Numbered from the stretch's first letter, positions 8,042 through 15,917 are shown. The stretch is 64,000 bases of DNA from a virus (IMGVR_UViG_3300008113_004357:1-64000), one strand, 5' to 3'. Program-made: numbers and translations. The notes: generated by a model not told the origin, from the sequence alone.

Positions 8042-8900
8042 AATAAGTGAAATGTTTTATTCTGCTCAAGGAGAAGGACGCTTTGTAGGCGTGCCTTCTA
8101 TTTTCTTGCGTACATTTGGTTGTAACTTTAAGTGTGCTGGGTTTGGCATGCCTAAAGGAGAATTAAGTACAGAAGCAGATGTTGTAGCAGAACAACAGGT
8201 TTCTTTTAATAAATGGAAAACTTTTGAAGAGCTACCTTTAGTAAACACAGGGTGTGACAGTTATGCTAGCTGGCATCCTGCATTCAAAGAGTTAAGTCCG
8301 TACTATACACTAGACGAATGTATAGACAAAATGTTAGATTACACTCCTAACAAACGATGGACACAGGACAATGGCAATGACGTTCATTTAGTTATTACTG
8401 GAGGGGAGCCATTACTTGGCTGGCAACAACTATACACACCGTTGTTGAAAAATCCTCGTATGCAAGATCTGTGGAATGTAACTTTTGAGACTAATGGTAC
8501 TCAACATCTTTACAAAGAGTTAAAAACATTCATTGCTTGGAATTGGAATGAATATACTGGTAGAGAAGTAACCTTTAGCGTAAGTCCAAAGTTAAGTGCC
8601 AGCGGAGAAGATTGGGCTGACACTATTAAACCAGAAGTAATTCTTGACTATCAAGAAGTTGGTTTTGTTTATCTTAAATTTGTAGTGTCTACGTTAGAGC
8701 ATTTAGAAGAAGTAGATCGCGCAGTTGGTGTGTACAGACGTGCAGGATTTAAAGGCCCTGTATATGTTATGCCAGTTGGGGGCGTTGTCAGTGTCTATGA
8801 CAATAACAGAATTCATATTGCTGATGAAGCATTAAAAAGAGGTTACTACTATAGTCCACGATTACACGTAGACTTGTGGGGTAACGGATGGGGGAAATAA
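8028..8900 (+). CDS. queE: 7-carboxy-7-deazaguanine synthase, radical SAM
   Basis: 290 residues. Converts 6-carboxytetrahydropterin to 7-carboxy-7-deazaguanine in the queuosine/archaeosine pathway. SAQGEGRFVGVPSIFLR (12-28) is the QueE N-terminal signature, VITGGEPLLGWQQL (about 125-138) the SAM-binding GGEP motif, and FETNGTQ the next strand. The iron-sulfur motif is odd: C32-x3-C36, but position 39 is Gly/Phe rather than Cys. The next cysteine is C76 in TGCDSYASW, which matches the CD(T/S) that normally follows the third Cys. The cluster motif is therefore C-x3-C-x39-C with a long inserted loop. It overlaps the upstream gene by 14 bases. Confidence 0.9.
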   Translation: MEKIKISEMFYSAQGEGRFVGVPSIFLRTFGCNFKCAGFGMPKGELSTEADVVAEQQVSFNKWKTFEELPLVNTGCDSYASWHPAFKELSPYYTLDECIDKMLDYTPNKRWTQDNGNDVHLVITGGEPLLGWQQLYTPLLKNPRMQDLWNVTFETNGTQHLYKELKTFIAWNWNEYTGREVTFSVSPKLSASGEDWADTIKPEVILDYQEVGFVYLKFVVSTLEHLEEVDRAVGVYRRAGFKGPVYVMPVGGVVSVYDNNRIHIADEALKRGYYYSPRLHVDLWGNGWGK

Positions 8901-9349
8901 TGAAGAAACTTTTAAAGAAAGTATTTGGACTTGATAAGATAGAGGAAGAAGTTGAGATTGCTCGTCAAAAGCTTGAAGAAGCAGAGAAGGCTAGATTAGA
9001 AGCAGAAGCGTCTGTTCAAAAAGCTCTGGAAGAAGAAGAACTGGCTAAACTTACTCCCAAAGAACGTGCTACAGCCAAAGGTGAACCTTGGGTAGCTGTA
9101 CTGGACACACATGTTAACAAAGACAATATTCGTAACGGCTTTTTTGAACTTGACTGGAATGAACATTTTGTGTTAGAATTAAAACGTGCAGGCTACGGCT
9201 TTGACGGTGATCCAGATGAAGAAATTGTGGATCGTTGGTTTAGAGATTTGGCTAGAAACATTTTAGGTGAAGAAGGTCAAGACACTACTCGCGGTGCCGG
9301 TTTTATAAATGTTGTTCCAATTTCAAAAGGCAAATCAGAGGTTTCATGA
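8900..9349 (+). CDS. Coiled-coil conserved phage protein
   Basis: 149 residues from the ATG overlapping the queE stop and preceded by GGGGAA; another ATG lies 12 bases upstream. Residues about 10-60 are a long heptad-like Glu/Lys/Ala helix (EEEVEIARQKLEEAEKARLE), a clear coiled coil. The C-terminal half is a mixed domain (GEPWVAVLDTHVNKDN, FELDWNEHFVLELKRAGY). Unknown function; likely oligomeric. Transcribed between queE and the RNase H gene. Confidence 0.72.
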   Translation: MKKLLKKVFGLDKIEEEVEIARQKLEEAEKARLEAEASVQKALEEEELAKLTPKERATAKGEPWVAVLDTHVNKDNIRNGFFELDWNEHFVLELKRAGYGFDGDPDEEIVDRWFRDLARNILGEEGQDTTRGAGFINVVPISKGKSEVS

Positions 9350-10311
9350 CTTATATTTTAGTAGATACTGCTAACACATTTTTTCGTGCTAGGCACGTTA
9401 TTCGTGGCGATGCTGACATTAAGTTAGGCATGGCACTACACATTACTTTTAACAGTATCAAAAAGGCATGGCAAGACTTTGATGGCAGTCATGTTGTATT
9501 CTGTCTCGAAGGTCGCTCGTGGCGCAAGGACTATTACAAGCCCTATAAAGCTAACCGTGCAGAAACTCGTGCGGCTATGACTGTAAAAGAACAAGAAGAA
9601 GACAAACTATTCTGGGAAACGTTTGATTCGTTTAAAGATTTTGTTATTAACAAAACTAATTCCACAGTACTTCAAAACTCTGTGCTAGAAGCAGATGATC
9701 TTATTGCAGGTTGGATTGCTAATCATCCCGATGATGACCATGTGATCATTTCGACAGACAGCGACTTTCATCAGTTAATTGCGCCTAATGTCAAACAATA
9801 TAACGGTGTAGCAGAAACATTGACTACACACGAAGGCATCTTTGACAAAAAAGGCAAAATGGTTAAGGATACTAAAACTGGCGAGCCTAAAGACATTCCC
9901 AATCCAGAGTGGATCTTGTTTGAGAAATGTATGCGTGGCGACAGCAGTGATAACGTATTCTCAGCATATCCAAAGGTACGTAAAAACAAGCTTGAAGAAG
10001 CTTTTAAAGATCGTACTAGCAAGGGATTCGCGTGGAACAACATGATGTTGCAACGCTGGGTCGACCATGAAGGCAAAGAACACCGAGTATTAGACGACTA
10101 CGAACGTAATCGTCAACTGATTGATTTGAAACATCAGCCTGACGATATTAAAGCCATTATTAAACAAACTATTGCTGAAAACAGCAAACCTAAAAATATT
10201 GATCAAGTAGGCATTCGTCTTCTTAAGTTTTGTCAACTATATGATATGAAAAGAATGATGGACAGTATTCAACAATATGCAGAACCGTTACAGGCAAAAT
10301 ACAAGGAGTAA
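9346..10311 (+). CDS. rnh: T4-type RNase H / FEN-like 5'-3' exonuclease
   Basis: 321 residues. MTYILVDTANTFFRAR (1-16) holds the first metal-binding Asp, VLEADDLIAGW (about 111-121) the E-A-D-D motif, and HVIISTDSDFHQLI (about 131-144) the S-T-D-S-D-F motif of the FEN/5'-nuclease superfamily. RGDSSDNV (about 197-204) is the G-D-x-x-D-N helix-hairpin-helix entry. It removes RNA primers and flaps during phage DNA replication. Length and layout match T4 Rnh (about 305 residues). The start overlaps the previous gene by four bases. Confidence 0.9.
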   Translation: MTYILVDTANTFFRARHVIRGDADIKLGMALHITFNSIKKAWQDFDGSHVVFCLEGRSWRKDYYKPYKANRAETRAAMTVKEQEEDKLFWETFDSFKDFVINKTNSTVLQNSVLEADDLIAGWIANHPDDDHVIISTDSDFHQLIAPNVKQYNGVAETLTTHEGIFDKKGKMVKDTKTGEPKDIPNPEWILFEKCMRGDSSDNVFSAYPKVRKNKLEEAFKDRTSKGFAWNNMMLQRWVDHEGKEHRVLDDYERNRQLIDLKHQPDDIKAIIKQTIAENSKPKNIDQVGIRLLKFCQLYDMKRMMDSIQQYAEPLQAKYKE

Positions 10312-10315
10312 CCTT

Positions 10316-10795
10316 ATGACAGAATTTCAAGCTAAACCTATTGTAGATGGAAAATTTTGGATCGTTGAAAAAGACGGAGAAAAAATTGGTACGCTATCTA
10401 AAAAAGAAAATAATAAATTTGTCTTAAGTAGCAAAGACGGATCAAGTTTTTTTGGAAAGAAAGAAGAAATTATCAAAGCATTTGGTAAAGATTTTTTTCA
10501 AACAAAAATTAAAACTACTGTAAGTAATGAGTCCATAAGAGATGTTTACGGATACCCGACTAGCTGTCATCCGTATAACCCAATGTTTAATGTTCAAAAG
10601 AAATTACCATTGTTTACAAAAAGTCCAGATAGCAAAAGTCTGTACTGTGCAGGATACTATATTATTAGATTTGACAAAGGATGGGTCAAAAGCTTTTGTC
10701 CCAAGCTAATTACTATTGAACGCTACGAAAACAAAGGTCCTTTTAAAACTGAATTAGAAATGAAGCAGGTGCTATCAAATGCCAGATCCGATTAA
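10316..10795 (+). CDS. Conserved T4-like phage protein, unknown
   Basis: 159 residues. The start is set by an AAGGAG ribosome-binding site eight bases upstream; a longer frame from 10277 would lie inside the exonuclease gene. Two parts are visible: a beta-rich N-terminal module (PIVDGKFWIVEKDGEKIGTL) and a C-terminal module (LYCAGYYIIRFDKGWVKSFC). I recall both from marine T4-like phages, where they follow the exonuclease and have no assigned function. Possibly replication-associated by position. Confidence 0.75.
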   Translation: MTEFQAKPIVDGKFWIVEKDGEKIGTLSKKENNKFVLSSKDGSSFFGKKEEIIKAFGKDFFQTKIKTTVSNESIRDVYGYPTSCHPYNPMFNVQKKLPLFTKSPDSKSLYCAGYYIIRFDKGWVKSFCPKLITIERYENKGPFKTELEMKQVLSNARSD

Positions 10796-11021
10796 TACTA
10801 TTCCTATTCAGCAGTTTATACAACAGGTAAAGGCCGCTGAATTAGCTCAACAAAGAGAAATAAAAATAGACATTAAAAATGCTAAACTTTTGGCATTATG
10901 TCTTGCAGAATTAAGTGCAAAGCTTTTAGAAGACTACGATGCAATTTTAAGCAAAGTCCAGTCTACACAATCCGAAGAAATTGTCATTAAGCTAGATGGC
11001 GGTGGTTTTAGCAATACCTAA
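10779..11021 (+). CDS. Small conserved phage protein
   Basis: 80 residues, mostly helical (IQQFIQQVKAAELAQQREI, NAKLLALCLAELSAKLLED), probably oligomeric, with a short Gly-containing tail. The start overlaps the upstream gene by 17 bases. No function recognised. Confidence 0.65.
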   Translation: MPDPINTIPIQQFIQQVKAAELAQQREIKIDIKNAKLLALCLAELSAKLLEDYDAILSKVQSTQSEEIVIKLDGGGFSNT

Positions 11022-11026
11022 TTATG

Positions 11027-11034
11027 GATAAATA
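11027..11034 (+). promoter_or_regulatory. Late-promoter-like box GATAAATA
   Basis: GATAAATA matches the T4-type late consensus TATAAATA at seven of eight positions and lies 29 bases before the next ATG (11063), in a short intergenic gap. No sigma70 -35 is needed for such promoters. Suggests late transcription of the two small genes that follow. Confidence 0.45.
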
Positions 11035-11062
11035 TATGCGTAGTTAAAAGGACGCATATAAC

Positions 11063-11347
11063 ATGAGTAGACCAAAACCAAAAGTTTTGCTCGAGTACAC
11101 AAACAAAAAAACGTATAAGACAGAACAAGTATTAGATTCAGACGCTATCTGGGCTGTATTTTACAAAAATCAGCCATTTAATCTTAAGAGCTTTAACAGC
11201 CTTACGAGCTATCCTGGACCAAAATACAAAAAAGTCAGTTTTAGTAATCCCGGACATGCTATTAATCTAGCTAAAAAGCTTAATAGAATGTTTAGCAGTG
11301 ACGAATTTCAAGTAGTTAAACTTACTGCTGGCGAAATAATTAAATGA
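11063..11347 (+). CDS. Small basic phage protein
   Basis: 94 residues, basic, with a beta-rich pattern (KVLLEYTNKKTYKTEQVL, FKSFNSL-type core). No named family. The preceding gap holds a late-promoter-like box and an AAGGAC sequence that may act as ribosome-binding site. The stop overlaps the next start. Confidence 0.62.
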   Translation: MSRPKPKVLLEYTNKKTYKTEQVLDSDAIWAVFYKNQPFNLKSFNSLTSYPGPKYKKVSFSNPGHAINLAKKLNRMFSSDEFQVVKLTAGEIIK

Positions 11348-11742
11348 TATCTAGAGAGACATTTACTAAAATTTTTCTTAAAGAAATGAACCGTAGTACG
11401 GATGCGGCAAATGTAAGATTGCATCTAAACGAATGGTGGCAAAGTAAACGCACTAAAGAGGGCGGCGGCTTAAGATTGAGCCTTAAAGGTTACGAGTTTT
11501 TAGTAAGTGAATTAAATCTCAAAGAATACGAAATCCCTTTTAACGAAAAAATTGAACTGAGTCCTCAAACTATAATATTTTTTGATCAGTTTTTGGATAG
11601 TCCGTATTTTTTAACCAACCAAAGTCTTACCGTTTTTAACGAGAAAAAAGCATTTGAACTCTACATGTTTTCAGACGACATTCGAAAATATGGACTTATC
11701 AAGGCCATAAATAATCAAAAACATATTGCTCAAAACGACTAA
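11344..11742 (+). CDS. Conserved phage protein, unknown
   Basis: 132 residues. The central LHLNEWWQSKRTKEGGGLRL and FLVSELNLKEYEIPF look like a compact alpha/beta domain that I recall from T4-like phages (the GGLRLS...G-Y-E-F-L pattern). No catalytic residues recognised. It ends just before the consensus promoter of the MoxR gene, so it closes a transcription unit. Confidence 0.65.
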   Translation: MISRETFTKIFLKEMNRSTDAANVRLHLNEWWQSKRTKEGGGLRLSLKGYEFLVSELNLKEYEIPFNEKIELSPQTIIFFDQFLDSPYFLTNQSLTVFNEKKAFELYMFSDDIRKYGLIKAINNQKHIAQND

Positions 11743-11758
11743 ATCCCCCAAAAAGGCG

Positions 11759-11787
11759 TTGACAACTAGAAGCAATGACACTATAAT
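11759..11787 (+). promoter_or_regulatory. Consensus sigma70 promoter for the MoxR gene
   Basis: TTGACA at 11759-11764 and TATAAT at 11782-11787, separated by exactly 17 bases: a perfect match to the bacterial housekeeping consensus. It lies about 50 bases before the ATG at 11840, which has an AGGAG ribosome-binding site. This should be recognised by unmodified host RNA polymerase, as for an early gene. Confidence 0.88.
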
Positions 11788-11839
11788 AGATACATAGACA
11801 GTTAGTTCTATCAAGTGTTTAACCTAACTAGGAGTTTTT

Positions 11840-12931
11840 ATGAGCGAAATTAGTTCACGTACCGTTGGCCCAAAGGCCGCTAAAAAGAGTCTGCGCCGTG
11901 CCTTTAAAGCCAATCGTCCGTTGTTCCTTTGGGGGCCTCCGGGTATTGGCAAGTCAGATATTGTCAAACAAATGGGCGAGGAACTCAACGCTCATGTTAT
12001 TGATATCCGTTTGAGTCTTTGGGAACCCACTGACATCAAAGGTATTCCGTATTTTGATGCCAATCAAAGCAAGATGCTTTGGGCTCCTCCTATTGAATTG
12101 CCTGATGCCGAAATGGCAGCAAAGCATAACAAGATCATCTTGTTCATGGACGAAATGAACTCTGCGGCTCCTGCTGTACAGGCAGCGGCTTATCAGTTGG
12201 TTTTGAATCGTCGTGTTGGTACTTACAAGTTGCCAGACAATGTACTCATTGTTGCTGCCGGTAACCGTGAAACTGACAAGGGCGTTACTTATCGTATGCC
12301 TGCTCCGTTGGCTAACCGTTTCGTTCACTTGGAAATGAAAGTGGATTGGGAAGACTACTTTACTTGGGCTACTGAGAACCGTATCCATAAAGACGTTGTA
12401 GGCTTTTTGACCTTCAGCAAGAAAGACTTGTACGACTTTGATCCAAAGGCCGCTAGTCGTGCATTTGCTACTCCCCGCTCTTGGACTTTTGTGTCTGAGC
12501 TGTTGTTTGACGATGATGAGGATGTTGGCACGTTAACTGATCTGGTTGCAGGTGCAGTTGGTGAAGGTCTTGCTGTTAAGTTTATGGCTCATCGCAAGAT
12601 TGCGTCTAAACTTCCTGATCCTACAGACATCCTTAAGGGCAAAGTTAAGAAGATGGACACTAAAGAAATCAGTGCCATGTACTCTTTGACTGTGTCATTG
12701 TGCTATGAGCTCAAAGATGCCGCTGACAAGAATGTCAAAGATTGGAACGATCAGGTTAACTGCTTCTTCGAATTTATGATGAATAATTTTGAAACTGAAT
12801 TGGTTGTTATGGGTACTAAACTTGCTCTTACCCAATATCAATTGCCGCTGGATCCAGACGAGATCAAATGCTTTGATGACTTCCATGCCAAATACGGTCG
12901 CTTCATTGCTGCCGCTACTGAGAAGCGTTAA
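11840..12931 (+). CDS. MoxR/CbbQ-type AAA+ ATPase
   Basis: 363 residues. Walker A is WGPPGIGKSD (31-40), Walker B is IILFMDEMN (about 96-104), and the sensor region is NVLIVAAGNRE with the arginine-finger-like MPAPLANRF. MoxR ATPases act as chaperones that activate a VWA-domain partner by inserting or remodelling a metal centre; the next gene encodes exactly such a partner. Each gene has its own consensus sigma70 promoter, so both can be made immediately after infection. The target in the infected cell is unknown. Codon use is somewhat richer in G/C third positions than in nearby small genes. Confidence 0.9.
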   Translation: MSEISSRTVGPKAAKKSLRRAFKANRPLFLWGPPGIGKSDIVKQMGEELNAHVIDIRLSLWEPTDIKGIPYFDANQSKMLWAPPIELPDAEMAAKHNKIILFMDEMNSAAPAVQAAAYQLVLNRRVGTYKLPDNVLIVAAGNRETDKGVTYRMPAPLANRFVHLEMKVDWEDYFTWATENRIHKDVVGFLTFSKKDLYDFDPKAASRAFATPRSWTFVSELLFDDDEDVGTLTDLVAGAVGEGLAVKFMAHRKIASKLPDPTDILKGKVKKMDTKEISAMYSLTVSLCYELKDAADKNVKDWNDQVNCFFEFMMNNFETELVVMGTKLALTQYQLPLDPDEIKCFDDFHAKYGRFIAAATEKR

Positions 12932-12948
12932 TTTGGTTGTAGCACCAT

Positions 12949-12977
12949 TTGACAGGGTCTTCGGACCCTGTTATAAT
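12949..12977 (+). promoter_or_regulatory. Consensus sigma70 promoter with a UUCG hairpin as spacer
   Basis: TTGACA (12949-12954), 17 bases, TATAAT (12972-12977): perfect consensus. The spacer and -35 edge form a perfect 8-bp inverted repeat, ACAGGGTC (12952-12959), TTCG loop, GACCCTGT (12964-12971). In RNA reading through from upstream this makes a very stable UUCG-capped hairpin, possibly a terminator or mRNA 3' end for the MoxR transcript, while in DNA the same bases are the spacer of the next promoter. No U-run follows, so intrinsic termination is uncertain. Confidence 0.85.
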
Positions 12978-13003
12978 ATATACTATATAAACAGGAGCAA
13001 ATT

Positions 13004-14173
13004 ATGACTCAACTAGATCCAGTCATCGACAAAATTGTAGTAGCCCGTGTTGGACTACTTCTTCGTCATCCATTTTTTGGCAACATGGCTACTCGTCTTA
13101 AGATTGAGGAAGCTAGCGATTGGTGCATGACTGCCGCCACAGACGGGCGTCACTTGTATTTTAATCGTGAGTTTTTTGAAAAGATGAGTGTTAAAGAAGT
13201 TGAGTTTGTTGTAGCTCACGAAATCTTACACAATGTATTTGAACACATGTTAAGGGTTGAAGGTCGCGATCCACGTATTTGGAATGCCGCGGCAGACTTT
13301 AGCGTTAACGGTACTCTTGTTCGTGATCGAATTGGCGACAGTCCTAAAGGCATTAAAATTTTCCACGATGCTAAACACTACGGCAAAAGCACTGAACAAA
13401 TCTATGACGAAATTTTTAACGACATGGATGAGCAAGAACTTGCCGCATTGGGCCAACTACTAGACGAACACATTGACTGGGAAAAGGACGGCAAAGATGG
13501 ACGTCCTCAGTACAGCAAAGATGAACTTAAAAAGATTCGTGATGAGATCAAAGAACAGATGATGCAGGCTGCTCAGGCTGCGGGTGCGGGAAATACGCCT
13601 GCTGAGATCCAGCGTATGATCCGTGAACTCACTGAGCCCAAGATGAACTGGCGTGAAATTCTGCGTCAGCAAATTCAAAGTACTATTAAAAACGATTACA
13701 CCTTTATGCGTCCTAATCGTAAGGCATGGCATATGAATGCTATTTTGCCAGGTACTAACTTTGATGAGACCATTGATATTTGTATTGCTATTGACATGTC
13801 AGGCTCTATCGGAGACGACCAGGCTAAAGATTTTATTTCAGAAATCAAAGGCATTATGGATGAATACAAAGACTATAAGATTAAATTATGGTGCTTTGAT
13901 ACCAAAGTCTATAACGAGGCTGACTTCGATGGCTACGGTGATGACATTATGGAATACGAAGTAATGGGCGGTGGTGGCACTGAGTTTGATGCCAACTGGG
14001 AATACATGAAAGAACACGATATTAACCCTAAAAAGTTTATCATGTTTACAGACGGTTACCCTTGGGGTTCATGGGGTGATGAGAACTACTGTGATACAGT
14101 ATTCATTATCCACGGCAACGATAAAATTGTTCCGCCATTTGGTGCTTATGCTTATTACGAGTCAAAGAATTAA
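13004..14173 (+). CDS. VWA-like metallopeptidase-domain protein (DUF2201 type)
   Basis: 389 residues in two domains. The N-terminal domain carries HEILH (72-76) in the context EVEFVVAHEILHNVFEH, a zincin HExxH site, followed by AAADFSVN. The C-terminal domain has ICIAIDMSGSIGDD (about 257-270), the D-x-S-x-S MIDAS motif of a von Willebrand A fold, and later VMGGGGTEFD and MFTDGYPW for the T and D ligands. Such proteins pair with MoxR ATPases, encoded directly upstream. They may process or remodel a host target; the peptidase activity is predicted, not shown. An AGGAG ribosome-binding site precedes the ATG. Confidence 0.88.
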   Translation: MTQLDPVIDKIVVARVGLLLRHPFFGNMATRLKIEEASDWCMTAATDGRHLYFNREFFEKMSVKEVEFVVAHEILHNVFEHMLRVEGRDPRIWNAAADFSVNGTLVRDRIGDSPKGIKIFHDAKHYGKSTEQIYDEIFNDMDEQELAALGQLLDEHIDWEKDGKDGRPQYSKDELKKIRDEIKEQMMQAAQAAGAGNTPAEIQRMIRELTEPKMNWREILRQQIQSTIKNDYTFMRPNRKAWHMNAILPGTNFDETIDICIAIDMSGSIGDDQAKDFISEIKGIMDEYKDYKIKLWCFDTKVYNEADFDGYGDDIMEYEVMGGGGTEFDANWEYMKEHDINPKKFIMFTDGYPWGSWGDENYCDTVFIIHGNDKIVPPFGAYAYYESKN

Positions 14174-14451
14174 TGGCACTGAAAAACGGAAAAGTAAATC
14201 CACTTAATGCTCTGGGCTTGAGGAAGGTTAACTTCCCAGCCCATCATTTTCACTATACAGCACACAATAGATACACTCCGGCTGTAGTAAAGATGTTAGA
14301 CACTTGGATATACCACAATCTTAACGGAAGATACTATGTAGGACAGTCAATTGATTTAATTGATAACACTATAGTATTTGTTACTAAAATTGGATTTGAG
14401 CAAGAAAAAGAACTCAGCTTTTTCAGACTTGCCTGTCCACATTTAACTTAA
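14173..14451 (+). CDS. Small conserved phage protein
   Basis: 92 residues. Its start overlaps the last base of the VWA gene, indicating coupled translation. The sequence (FPAHHFHYTAHNRYTPAVV, MLDTWIYHNLNGRYYVGQS) is His- and Tyr-rich with a beta-strand end. No family recognised; linkage suggests a helper of the MoxR/VWA pair, which is inference. Confidence 0.65.
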   Translation: MALKNGKVNPLNALGLRKVNFPAHHFHYTAHNRYTPAVVKMLDTWIYHNLNGRYYVGQSIDLIDNTIVFVTKIGFEQEKELSFFRLACPHLT

Positions 14452-14476
14452 TAGATAAATTATAAGCATATATAAT
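14448..14476 (+). promoter_or_regulatory. Candidate promoter for the small tandem genes
   Basis: TATAAT at 14471-14476 lies 17 bases after TTAATA (14448-14453, 4/6 to TTGACA). An overlapping GATAAATT (14454-14461) resembles a late box. Either could start transcription of the genes at 14493 onward. An AAGGAGA ribosome-binding site precedes the ATG. Confidence 0.4.
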
Positions 14477-14492
14477 GATATAAGGAGATATC

Positions 14493-14708
14493 ATGACTGA
14501 AGAAGTTACCAATGTAGAAAATACCGCCCAAGCTGAATCTGCACAACTTACACTTAATGACTTGGCCGCACTTAAAAGTATTATAGATGTTGCTTCATCT
14601 AGAGGCGCATTCAAGCCAAATGAGATGATGGCAGTTGGGCAAGCATATAGTAGACTAACTAGTTTTTTAGACACAATTTCTAAACAACCACCACAAGGGG
14701 GAAAATAA
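14493..14708 (+). CDS. Small protein, first of a tandem paralogue pair
   Basis: 71 residues. An acidic Gln/Glu/Ala-rich N-terminus precedes a helical core, LTLNDLAALKSIIDVASSRG then AFKPNEMMAVGQAYSRL. The next gene has the same core (LTISDLAAIKNLIDVVTTRG, AFKGEELSSVG), so the pair is a tandem duplication. The stop overlaps the next ATG by one base. Function unknown; the conserved helix pair suggests dimerisation or heterodimer formation. Confidence 0.72.
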   Translation: MTEEVTNVENTAQAESAQLTLNDLAALKSIIDVASSRGAFKPNEMMAVGQAYSRLTSFLDTISKQPPQGGK

Positions 14709-14947
14709 TGAGTGAAGAAAATAACGTAGTAGATCAAACCGAAGCAACTCAAGCACCGGTTGCTAATCCAGATTTAACCATTTCTGATTTAGCCGCTATT
14801 AAAAATTTGATCGATGTAGTTACTACAAGAGGTGCGTTCAAAGGCGAAGAACTTTCAAGCGTCGGAGTTTTATACGACAAGCTTAATAAGTTTTTAACTG
14901 CCGTTCAAGCACAGGCACAGCAACAACAAACTGCTGAGTCAAATTAA
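14708..14947 (+). CDS. Small protein, second of a tandem paralogue pair
   Basis: 79 residues, paralogous to the upstream gene over about 45 residues from LTISDLAAIK to the Leu-rich helix (YDKLNKFLTAVQAQ). Ends in a Gln-rich tail. Sequence divergence between the copies is clear, so the duplication is old rather than an assembly artefact. A ribosome-binding site GGGGG precedes the ATG. Confidence 0.72.
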   Translation: MSEENNVVDQTEATQAPVANPDLTISDLAAIKNLIDVVTTRGAFKGEELSSVGVLYDKLNKFLTAVQAQAQQQQTAESN

Positions 14948-14956
14948 GGAGATAAT

Positions 14957-15607
14957 ATGGTAGATCTTAAACACGTAGGTAGAATAAAGGCCACAGGAAG
15001 AAAATGTCTTGTAGCTTTTAGAACTCTACCAGGTGATGCATATCACTGTCTAGTAGTACCCACAGAAAACTTACCTGATGATTATCACGATTCACTTATT
15101 CAATTAGTTGAATCTGCATCTGGACAAAGTTCTAACGAATTCGCAGAAGTTTTAGCAAGAGCTAAATTCCCTGACGGAAGCACTATGTTGCCTGCATTGC
15201 ACACGCAAGGTCGCCTAGTTCGATTGCCAACTGATGCAATTGAAATGACTCCTAACTTCCAAGCAAAAATTGGATTAGACGAGTTAAACACTATCATTGC
15301 TGAACAGCGTGGTATAGCTGTTGACGATTTAGCAGTTAAAGATGCCAACAATCCAAATGTTGAAGTCTCTGAAGTTGCTACAGTCAAAGATATATCCACC
15401 CCTGGTAACGCCGATAATGTTGCAAAAACAACGTCTTCTAGCGTTACACAAGATGAACAACCAGCAGTAAGTGCCTTAAATGAAAATGCATCAGCCGAAG
15501 AAAAGGCAAAGTTCTATCGAAGCCAAGCAGACAAATTGGCAAAAGAAGCAGCTCAATTTAGACGATTGGCTGAAGACCTTGTTCCGACTAAAAAGAAAAG
15601 TGGTTAA
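14957..15607 (+). CDS. Conserved T4-like phage protein, unknown
   Basis: 216 residues. The N-terminal 115 residues (VDLKHVGRIKATGRKCLVAF, LIQLVESASGQSSNEFAEVL, MLPALHTQGRLVRL) form a conserved domain I recall from marine T4-like phages. A Thr/Ser/Asn-rich linker then leads to a coiled-coil tail (EEKAKFYRSQADKLAKEAAQ). No known function; the order small paralogues, this gene, small gene, thyX is a plausible conserved block. AGGAGA precedes the start. Confidence 0.75.
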   Translation: MVDLKHVGRIKATGRKCLVAFRTLPGDAYHCLVVPTENLPDDYHDSLIQLVESASGQSSNEFAEVLARAKFPDGSTMLPALHTQGRLVRLPTDAIEMTPNFQAKIGLDELNTIIAEQRGIAVDDLAVKDANNPNVEVSEVATVKDISTPGNADNVAKTTSSSVTQDEQPAVSALNENASAEEKAKFYRSQADKLAKEAAQFRRLAEDLVPTKKKSG

Positions 15608-15917
15608 TGGAAGAACATTACCCAAAGATGCAATAGACAAATGGCCAGAAGTATTTGGTGAGATTACGTGTAACGTAGTTCCACTAACGTACTTACACAC
15701 CATAACTATTACATTTAAAAACGCAAAAGTTTGGGAAATACGAGCTAATAAAATTATGACTGATGATTGGGATTCTTTTGAATCCCATATCAAAGAAGTA
15801 ATTAAAGAATACGAATCAAATATTGAAAGTATAGATTTTCAGCTCGACACAGACAGAATTAAAAAAGACATTACTAAACACACTAAACGTTTTTTAGATA
15901 AAAGAAAATTAAAATGA
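15600..15917 (+). CDS. Small conserved phage protein with GTG start
   Basis: 105 residues if started at the GTG overlapping the upstream stop. The conserved-looking part begins directly after it (VNGRTLPKDAIDKWPEVFGE, ITCNVVPLTYLHTITITF, AKVWEI). A longer frame from 15480 lies inside the upstream coiled-coil region and is probably not translated. Alpha/beta pattern with a basic helical tail (KKDITKHTKRFLDKRK). Function unknown. The stop overlaps the thyX start. Confidence 0.65.
   Translation: MVNGRTLPKDAIDKWPEVFGEITCNVVPLTYLHTITITFKNAKVWEIRANKIMTDDWDSFESHIKEVIKEYESNIESIDFQLDTDRIKKDITKHTKRFLDKRKLK

Noticed and set aside
11954-12388. A 144-codon minus-strand frame inside the MoxR gene
   Set aside because: It overlaps Walker A and B coding sequence of a clear AAA+ ATPase; no start signal or recognisable domain.
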